A DNA stretch of 10,373 nt from positions 1 to 10,373 of the forward strand of contig JAWWBG010000083.1 of assembly GCA_033721095.1 (NCBI GenBank). The letters are read 5' to 3'. Both the position numbers and the translations under genes were made by a program. Numbering within the stretch: the first letter of the stretch is position 1; the number at the start of each line of letters is the position of its first letter. Origin of the DNA: JAWWBG01 sp033721095. GTDB lineage: Bacteria; Actinomycetota; Nitriliruptoria; Nitriliruptorales; Nitriliruptoraceae. Positions 5,747 through 10,373 of the stretch are shown in pieces. The notes beneath the pieces are model-generated. The model saw only the letters and a list, made by a program, of their open reading frames with translations, searched no databases and was not told where the DNA came from.

Positions 5747-6572
5747 CGCTCGCCGTCTCGGAGGCTGGATCGCCGTCGCCGTCGTCGTCGGGCCCTTGCT
5801 CGTGTTGCCACTCGTTGCCGTCGCAGACGCATGGCGCGCACCGGCGCTGTTGCCACAGCAGTTTGGCCTTCGCGGGCTCGAGATCCTGTTTGACCCACGC
5901 TCGGGGGTGCCCGCCGCCGTTGGCCTGTCGACGGTCGTCGCCGTGCTCGCGACGGGGGTGGCCCTGCTCGTCGGGTGGCCCGCCGCGCGATGGCTCGTCA
6001 CGGCTCGGCGCCTTCGGGCTGCGGCTCTTGCGTTGCTGTTCGTGCCACTGCTGGTCCCGCCGTATGCCGCCGGGTTCGGCCTGACGACCTGGTTGCTGCG
6101 GCTGGGCGCGTCCGGGAGCCTGATCGGCCTGGTCGTCGGCCACCTGTTCTACGTGCTGCCGTACGTCGTGCTGGTGCTGGCGGCGGGCTTCTCGCGCCGC
6201 GTCGACCAGCTGGACGAGGCGGCAGCCACTCTCGGCGCAGGGCAGTGGACGCGCCTGCGGTTGATCACCATGCCGGCGATGGCCCCCGCCCTCGCGGTCG
6301 CGGCCCTTCTGGGATTCGTCATCTCGTGGGGGCAGTACGGAACCAGCCTCGCCGTTGGCGGCGGTCGCCTCACGCTCCCGCTGGTGCTGTTGCCGTTCGT
6401 CGGGCCCGATCCGCAGGTCGCCGCGGCCCTCACGCTGGCCTTCCTGGTGCCGCCCGTGGCCGCGCTGGTCCTGATGGTGCACTTCCTTCCTGCTTCCGCC
6501 CGAGCCGACGATCCTGCCGCCGGAATGGGCCTCACGACGCGCTGGTTGTCGACGCCGGAGGAACAGTCGTGA
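5739..6572 (+). CDS. ABC transporter permease (C-terminal half of a YnjC-type permease)
   Basis: A 277-aa membrane protein, partner of the preceding permease in a heterodimeric channel. The EAA loop is 'DEAAATLGAGQWTRLRLITM' from residue 159, with conserved Glu160, Ala161-162 and Gly166. About six transmembrane segments are seen, including 'LLFVPLLVPPYAAGFGLTTW' before the loop. The GTG start at 5739 overlaps the upstream stop (5739-5746), consistent with coupled translation and equal amounts of both subunits. The C-terminal end, after 'LVLMVHFLP', is polar and carries an overlapping SigR-type promoter in its coding DNA (6522-6547). The stop overlaps the next gene as GTGA (6569-6572). Confidence 0.87.
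   Translation: MIDARRLGGWIAVAVVVGPLLVLPLVAVADAWRAPALLPQQFGLRGLEILFDPRSGVPAAVGLSTVVAVLATGVALLVGWPAARWLVTARRLRAAALALLFVPLLVPPYAAGFGLTTWLLRLGASGSLIGLVVGHLFYVLPYVVLVLAAGFSRRVDQLDEAAATLGAGQWTRLRLITMPAMAPALAVAALLGFVISWGQYGTSLAVGGGRLTLPLVLLPFVGPDPQVAAALTLAFLVPPVAALVLMVHFLPASARADDPAAGMGLTTRWLSTPEEQS
6522..6547 (+). promoter_or_regulatory. Internal SigR-type promoter (GGAAT-N18-GTT) before the small membrane protein genes
   Basis: GGAAT at 6522-6526, 18 bases, then GTT at 6545-6547: a third exact match to the same consensus, inside the last codons of the second permease gene. Transcription would begin near 6553-6556, just before GGAGGA (6557-6562), which lies six to seven bases ahead of the GTG start at 6569. 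Position, orientation and spacing all suit a real promoter for the 106-aa and 58-aa genes. A chance match inside coding sequence cannot be excluded. Confidence 0.6.
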
Positions 6573-6889
6573 ACGAGGAGCCGATGCCCCTGTGGGCGCT
6601 CGCCGGCGGGCTCTTCACCCTGTTCGCGATCGTCCTCGAGTTCGCGGCAAGCTGGTTCGGGCAGGGCGAGGCCACCGGCTATCCCGGTTTCCTCCGACCG
6701 ATTGCCTGGCCCACGGTGGTGCGCGTGGCCTGGTGGCTCCTGGCTGCGGCAGGCGCCGTGATGGTGAACCGCGGACTGGCTGTCGTGACCAGCCAGCCAC
6801 GCTGGGGACGCACCATCCTCGCGGCAGCGCCGTTCGTTGCCTTCGCCGTCGCCATTGCCCTCGATCTTCCCGTCGCGACCTGGCACTGA
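6569..6889 (+). CDS. Small membrane protein of unknown function, 106 aa
   Basis: I do not recognise this family. The protein has three clear hydrophobic segments, at about residues 7-28, 49-66 and 82-101. Its short N-terminus is acidic (MNEE), and the loops are rich in Trp, Pro and Gly ('SWFGQGEATGYPGFLRPIAW' and 'SQPRWGR'). It contains no Cys and no catalytic motif. The GTG start overlaps the permease stop as GTGA and has a good Shine-Dalgarno GGAGGA, so it is a genuine gene although much longer overlapping frames exist. It is probably read both from the transporter operon and from the internal SigR-type promoter. It could be an accessory subunit of the importer or a separate stress-induced membrane protein. 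Confidence 0.75.
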   Translation: MNEEPMPLWALAGGLFTLFAIVLEFAASWFGQGEATGYPGFLRPIAWPTVVRVAWWLLAAAGAVMVNRGLAVVTSQPRWGRTILAAAPFVAFAVAIALDLPVATWH

Positions 6890-6892
6890 CGC

Positions 6893-7069
6893 GTGGACGA
6901 GCTCCTGCAGCCCGCTTCGGACCTCGGTGTGCTCGTCCAGGGAATCGTGATGGCGCTCGTTCTCGGCGCGTTGCTGTGGCTCACACGGCGCCACCGAGAG
7001 TGGCGACTGGTCGTGATTGGCGTCGGAATGGTCCTGATCGGGCTGTTCGGCCTGCGCGCCGCCCACTGA
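6893..7069 (+). CDS. Very small two-helix membrane protein, 58 aa
   Basis: GTG 6893-6895 begins three bases after the stop of the 106-aa gene and runs to TGA 7067-7069. The product begins MDELLQPASD, with one hydrophobic helix (about 11-30), a basic Arg/His-rich turn ('RRHREWR') and a second helix (about 39-55). This is a normal small membrane protein topology, probably with both ends outside or both inside the membrane. There is no clear Shine-Dalgarno; coupling to the preceding gene is likely. Codon use is G/C-rich at third positions like its neighbours. The family is not recognised. It is the last gene of the plus-strand cluster before a convergent acyltransferase. Confidence 0.6.
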   Translation: MDELLQPASDLGVLVQGIVMALVLGALLWLTRRHREWRLVVIGVGMVLIGLFGLRAAH

Positions 7070-7091
7070 CTGGGTTGCTCCGCGCGTACCG

Positions 7092-7985
7092 TCAGGCGAC
7101 GCGGCCCGTCCTCGACCTGAACAGGCGGCGGATCCGTCCCGTCGGCTTGCCCTGCGCCTCCGTCGCCACTCGTCGGGCGTCCTGGCGTGCCTTCCTTGCT
7201 TCCCGGCGGGCATCCCGCGCCTCCCACTTCTTGAGACGGGCCTCGTGCTCGACGAGGAACTGCTCGTGGTACATCGCCGATCCGCCGAGCCGCTTGGGCA
7301 GCCACCAGTCGTCGCCGGGCTCGGGATCGGGATAGGCGGCGATCACCCGGTCGAGCTCGGCGCGCATCAGATCCTCGAGCTCTTGGGTGGCAGCCACGGG
7401 ATCGGCATCCGGTGAAACCTCGAACGGCTCCATGAAACGGACGACGATCGGGATCCTTCGTGTCCACCGGACCGGCTGCCCCTTGGGCGCGACGCGATGC
7501 GTGCCCCAGCCGATCACCGGGATGATCGGCACGCCGGCCGCCTGGGCCGCTCGGACGGCGCCGGTTCGAAACGGCATCAGCTCGAAGGACTCCGAGATCG
7601 TTCCCTCCGGCGCCATGGCGAGCAGGTCGCCGCTCTGGAGGGCGTCGACCACGGCATCCCACGCGCCGGCCCTCGCCTCGCGGGAGGAGCGATCGACCGG
7701 CACCGACTTCGACTGCTCGAGCAGCCATCGGAGCTTGCCGTCCCAATGCTCCTTCTTGCCGAGGAAGCGCAGCGGCCGCTTCCGTCGCCGGACCACCGGC
7801 AGCCCGACCATCGGTCCGTCCAACTGGGAATGGTGGTTGAAGACCAGGAGGGCGCCGCTCCCGCGCGGCACGTGCGCGACGCCCGAGATGTCCAGCTTCC
7901 AGCGCATGATGACGAGCACGAAGAACTCGAACACCCACTTGAGGACATGCCAGAACAGGTTGAGCTGCTGCGGCTCGCCCGGCAT
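7092..7985 (-). CDS. PlsC-type lysophospholipid acyltransferase with basic C-terminal tail
   Basis: A 297-aa 1-acyl-glycerol-3-phosphate acyltransferase-like (LPLAT) protein. Motif I is 'NHHSQLD' (His51-x4-Asp56, the catalytic pair), motif III is 'PEGTIS' (126-131, phosphate binding), and motif IV is 'VPIIPVIGW'. The N-terminus has a hydrophobic helix ('VFEFFVLVIM') for membrane attachment. It would move an acyl chain to a lysolipid or related acceptor at the inner face of the membrane. Past about residue 230 there is a long charged tail, predicted helical ('EARLKKWEARDARREARKAR') and not part of the usual domain. ATG 7985 has GGAGG seven bases upstream. The longer in-frame start at 8063 would remove the promoter region and is rejected. 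The gene is convergent with the transporter cluster (22-base gap, no clear terminator) and divergent from the oxidoreductase. Confidence 0.87.
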   Translation of the reverse strand: MPGEPQQLNLFWHVLKWVFEFFVLVIMRWKLDISGVAHVPRGSGALLVFNHHSQLDGPMVGLPVVRRRKRPLRFLGKKEHWDGKLRWLLEQSKSVPVDRSSREARAGAWDAVVDALQSGDLLAMAPEGTISESFELMPFRTGAVRAAQAAGVPIIPVIGWGTHRVAPKGQPVRWTRRIPIVVRFMEPFEVSPDADPVAATQELEDLMRAELDRVIAAYPDPEPGDDWWLPKRLGGSAMYHEQFLVEHEARLKKWEARDARREARKARQDARRVATEAQGKPTGRIRRLFRSRTGRVA

Positions 7986-8085
7986 CGTGCTCCCTCCGCA
8001 TGGCCAAACTAGATCGCGTCGGACCGGCCGAGTCGCCGGTTTCGCCGCACCGGGAACGGGCACCCGACCGGGCTACGGTGCGGCC
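7986..8085. promoter_or_regulatory. Divergent promoter region: acyltransferase (minus) and oxidoreductase (plus)
   Basis: For the minus strand TAGTTT (8011-8006) fits TANNNT and would start transcription just before the GGAGG of the acyltransferase. For the plus strand TACGGT (8074-8079) lies exactly six bases before ATG 8086, the arrangement seen in actinobacterial leaderless mRNAs; no Shine-Dalgarno is visible there. GGAAC (8054-8058)-N18-GGT is a near miss to the SigR-type motif on the plus strand. All are pattern-based calls. Confidence 0.35.
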
Positions 8086-10329
8086 ATGGCTGGATCCTCC
8101 TCGCGTCGTCGATCATCCGTCAAGGTCTCGGAGCCTGCAGAGACCGCCGCGGGCGTCACGGGCGTGCGCAAGGGCATTGGGCCGGTCCTCGACGACGTCG
8201 GCGCCTGGCGTGGGCTCCGACTGCTCAACGACCTCAACCAGCGCAAGGGCTTCGACTGTCCCGGGTGCGCCTGGCCCGAGCCGCACCACACCTCCGCCGC
8301 GGAGTTCTGCGAGAACGGCGCCAAGGCCGTCGCCGAAGAGGCCACCCGCGAGCGGGTCGACAGCAAGTTCTTTGCCCGGCACTCGATCGAGGCGTTGCGC
8401 CTTCGCGACGATCACTGGCTCGGCCGCCAGGGCCGCCTGACCCAGCCGATGCACCGGCTCCCGGGAGCGACGCACTACGAGCCCATCGAGTGGGATGACG
8501 CCTTCGCGATCATCGCCCAGCACCTCCGCGCCACCGAGCCCAATCGCGCCGTCTTCTACACGTCGGGTCGGACCAGCAACGAGGCGGCCTTCCTCTACCA
8601 GCTGTTCGTGCGGGCGTACGGGACCAACAACCTTCCCGACTGCTCCAACATGTGCCATGAGAGCTCTGGAAGCGCGCTGGGGCAGACCATCGGCGTCGGC
8701 AAGGGCAGCGTCACGCTTGCGGACTTCGACGAGGCCGAGCTCATCCTGGTCGTCGGACAGAATCCCGGGACCAACCATCCCCGGATGCTCGGCAGCCTCG
8801 AACGGGCCAAGCGCCGAGGGGCGACGATCGTCGCGATCAACCCCCTGCCCGAGGCCGGTCTCAAGCGGTTCAAGAACCCGCAGAGGATCCGCGGTGTCCT
8901 CGGCAAGGGCACCAGGCTCGCCGACCACTTCCTCCAGGTGCGGGTCGGTGGCGACCAGGCACTGTTCCAGCTCGTCAACGCCGGGTTGGTCGAGCGCGGT
9001 GCCGTCGATCGGGCCTTCGTCGACGACCACTGTGACGGCTTCGAGGAGCTGGCGGCCGCATTGTCAGCCGTCGAGCGCGACGCGTTGCTGGCCACTGCCG
9101 GGCTCGAGGAAGAACAGGTTGAGCTGCTGACTGACCTCGTCGCCACGAGCGAACGAATCATCACCTGTTGGGCGATGGGCCTCACGCAGCACCGCCACGC
9201 CGTCGCCACGATCCGCGAGGTCGTCAACACCAACCTGTTGCGCGGCGCGATCGGCAAGCCCGGCGCCGGCCTCTGTCCGGTCCGCGGCCACTCCAACGTC
9301 CAGGGCGACAGGACAATGGGGATCTGGGAGAAGCCGACGGACGCCTTCCTCGACGCACTCGAGGCCGAGTTCGACGTCGCCATGCCCCGCGAGCACGGTC
9401 TTGACACCGTCGCGGCCATCGGTGCCATGCAGCGCGGCGAGGTCGACGTGTTCATGGCGGTCGGCGGCAACTTCGTGTCGGCGGCGCCCGACACGGTTCC
9501 GACGGCCGCGGCCATGCGGCGCGTGGGCCTCACGGTGCAGCTGTCCACCAAGCTGAACCGGTCACACGCGAGGTGTGGTGAGGAGGCCCTGATCCTGCCG
9601 TGCCTCGGCCGGACCGAGCGCGACAAGGTCGGGGCCGTCACGGTCGAGGACTCGATGGGCGAGGTGCACGCGACGCGCGGCTCCATCAAGCCCGCCTCCA
9701 AGCACCTGCGCTCGGAGGTGGCCATCGTGTGCGGCGTTGCCCGCGCGACGCTGCCCGATTCGCCGTTGCCGTGGGAGGAGTTCGCGACCGACTACGCACG
9801 GATCCGGTCCAGCATCGAACGGGTCGTGCCCGGGTTCGAGGACTTCGAGGAGCGCATCGCCAAGGGGCGGCGCCTGCAGCTGCCGCATCCGCCGCGGGAT
9901 GCGCGCGAGTTTCCGACGCCCAACGGTCGTGCCCAGCTCACCGTGAACCCGGTCCTTCCGATCGAGATCCCCGATGGCCGTCTGCTGCTCCAGACGTTGC
10001 GCTCCCACGACCAGTACAACACGACCATCTACGGCCTCGACGACCGGTACCGCGGCATCGAAGGCGGTCGTCGCGTCGTCTTCTGTCACGCCGACGACCT
10101 GGCCGAGCTCGGATTCGAGGACGGCGAGGTTGTCGACGTCGTCAGCGAGTTCAACGATGGCGACCGACGGGCGACGGCGTTTCGACTGGTGGCCTATCCC
10201 ATCGCCCGACGGACTGCGGCGGCCTACTTCCCGGAGGCCAACGCACTGGTCCCGCTGGGCTCGGTGGCCGAGACGTCCAACACGCCGACCTCGAAGGCCA
10301 TCATCGTCCGGCTCGAGCACCGTCCGTGA
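8086..10329 (+). CDS. ydeP: FdhF/YdeP-family molybdopterin oxidoreductase, alpha subunit
   Basis: A 747-aa protein (E. coli YdeP is about 759 aa) of the formate-dehydrogenase-like family in the DMSO-reductase superfamily. The N-terminal block 'GFDCPGCAWPEPHHTSAAEF' is diagnostic. Cys58, Cys61 and Cys75 ('FCENGAKA') are conserved in the family, but the classical four-cysteine iron-sulfur motif is absent. 'FYTSGRTSNEAAFLYQLF' leads to 'DCSNMCHESSG', where Cys190-His191 match the Sec/Cys-His pair that binds Mo in formate dehydrogenases. Then come 'GQNPGTNHPRM', 'GKPGAGLCPVRGHSNVQGDR' and 'STKLNRSHARCGEEALILPC'. The C-terminal cofactor-binding domain begins near residue 633 ('LLLQTLRSHDQYNTTIYGLD'). 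The reaction is uncertain; YdeP in E. coli is linked to acid resistance, and formate activity should not be assumed. ATG 8086 starts the recognisable protein; a frame open back to 7387 is antisense to the acyltransferase. Its stop overlaps the next GTG start. Confidence 0.92.
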   Translation: MAGSSSRRRSSVKVSEPAETAAGVTGVRKGIGPVLDDVGAWRGLRLLNDLNQRKGFDCPGCAWPEPHHTSAAEFCENGAKAVAEEATRERVDSKFFARHSIEALRLRDDHWLGRQGRLTQPMHRLPGATHYEPIEWDDAFAIIAQHLRATEPNRAVFYTSGRTSNEAAFLYQLFVRAYGTNNLPDCSNMCHESSGSALGQTIGVGKGSVTLADFDEAELILVVGQNPGTNHPRMLGSLERAKRRGATIVAINPLPEAGLKRFKNPQRIRGVLGKGTRLADHFLQVRVGGDQALFQLVNAGLVERGAVDRAFVDDHCDGFEELAAALSAVERDALLATAGLEEEQVELLTDLVATSERIITCWAMGLTQHRHAVATIREVVNTNLLRGAIGKPGAGLCPVRGHSNVQGDRTMGIWEKPTDAFLDALEAEFDVAMPREHGLDTVAAIGAMQRGEVDVFMAVGGNFVSAAPDTVPTAAAMRRVGLTVQLSTKLNRSHARCGEEALILPCLGRTERDKVGAVTVEDSMGEVHATRGSIKPASKHLRSEVAIVCGVARATLPDSPLPWEEFATDYARIRSSIERVVPGFEDFEERIAKGRRLQLPHPPRDAREFPTPNGRAQLTVNPVLPIEIPDGRLLLQTLRSHDQYNTTIYGLDDRYRGIEGGRRVVFCHADDLAELGFEDGEVVDVVSEFNDGDRRATAFRLVAYPIARRTAAAYFPEANALVPLGSVAETSNTPTSKAIIVRLEHRP

Positions 10330-10373
10330 CCTCCCGGCCGTGGCGGGTCGTCGACGCCTTCGCGTCGGAGCCC
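10326..10373 (+). CDS. Probable PhzF-family isomerase/epimerase-like protein (first 16 codons only)
   Basis: GTG 10326-10328 overlaps the oxidoreductase stop as GTGA and opens a frame to the window edge: M-T-S-R-P-W-R-V-V-D-A-F-A-S-E-P. 'VVDAFASEP' is very like the N-terminus of PhzF-family proteins (VDAFT-x-x-P-F-x-G-N-P). The family fold is diaminopimelate-epimerase-like, and most members have unknown substrates. It is probably co-transcribed and translationally coupled with the oxidoreductase. With only 16 residues this is tentative; FdhD, the usual partner of formate dehydrogenases, starts differently. Confidence 0.55.
   Translation, partial: MTSRPWRVVDAFASEP

Noticed and set aside
5975..6568. 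In-frame extension upstream of the 106-aa membrane protein
   Set aside because: It lies entirely over the second permease in another frame and is Arg/Gly-rich; the GTG at 6569 has the GTGA overlap and a strong Shine-Dalgarno.
6941..6966. GGAAT inside the 58-aa gene
   Set aside because: The triplet after 18 bases is CGG, not GTT, and no start codon of a supported gene follows.
7025..7047. GGAAT followed by GTT near the end of the 58-aa gene
   Set aside because: The spacer is 15 bases, not 18, and no gene starts downstream on that strand.
7070..7091. Possible terminator between the 58-aa gene and the acyltransferase
   Set aside because: Only a weak 5-bp CCGCG/CGCGG pairing with a long loop extending into the acyltransferase gene was seen; too weak to call.
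7387..8085. N-terminal extension of the oxidoreductase frame
   Set aside because: It is antisense to the well-supported acyltransferase gene, and its translation does not look like the family; the known family proteins begin near ATG 8086.

Overview
High-G+C DNA with short intergenic gaps, frequent GTG starts and many 4-8 base gene overlaps. Together with a thiol-type ECF sigma/anti-sigma pair and an exact sigma-R/SigH-type promoter match, this points to an actinobacterium (Actinomycetota). Rank below phylum cannot be read from the window. No rRNA, tRNA, CRISPR array, insertion sequence or phage gene was seen.

Layout. Positions 1-444 hold the 3' end of a Rieske oxygenase alpha-subunit gene, followed by a perfect hairpin (449-466). 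On the minus strand, 470-1949 is a tightly overlapping three-gene operon: ECF sigma factor, RsrA-like zinc anti-sigma factor and a TVP38/DedA-type membrane protein. Divergent from it, 2045-7069 is a YnjBCD-type ABC importer cluster. It has a lipoprotein binding protein, an ATPase with a TOBE domain, two permeases, and two small membrane proteins of 106 and 58 aa. A YnjF-like CDP-alcohol phosphatidyltransferase sits in the middle on the opposite strand (4248-4853). Next come a PlsC-type acyltransferase (7092-7985, minus), a full-length FdhF/YdeP-family molybdopterin oxidoreductase (8086-10329, plus) and the first 16 codons of a probable PhzF-family gene overlapping its stop.

The main result is regulatory. 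The exact motif GGAAT-N18-GTT, the known sigma-R/SigH promoter consensus, occurs three times. One copy points at the sigma operon (minus, 1979-1954). One points at the transporter operon (plus, 1986-2011); these two share a palindrome, ATTCCG-N4-CGGAAT. The third (plus, 6522-6547) lies inside the second permease gene, just before the Shine-Dalgarno of the 106-aa gene. The anti-sigma factor has the same Cys/His spacing as the redox switch RsrA. The inferred system is a self-regulated, thiol-responsive sigma factor controlling a Ynj-type importer and two undescribed small membrane proteins. Linked lipid-related genes (CDP-alcohol transferase, DedA-like protein, acyltransferase) hint at envelope maintenance. 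The substrate of the importer is not evident.
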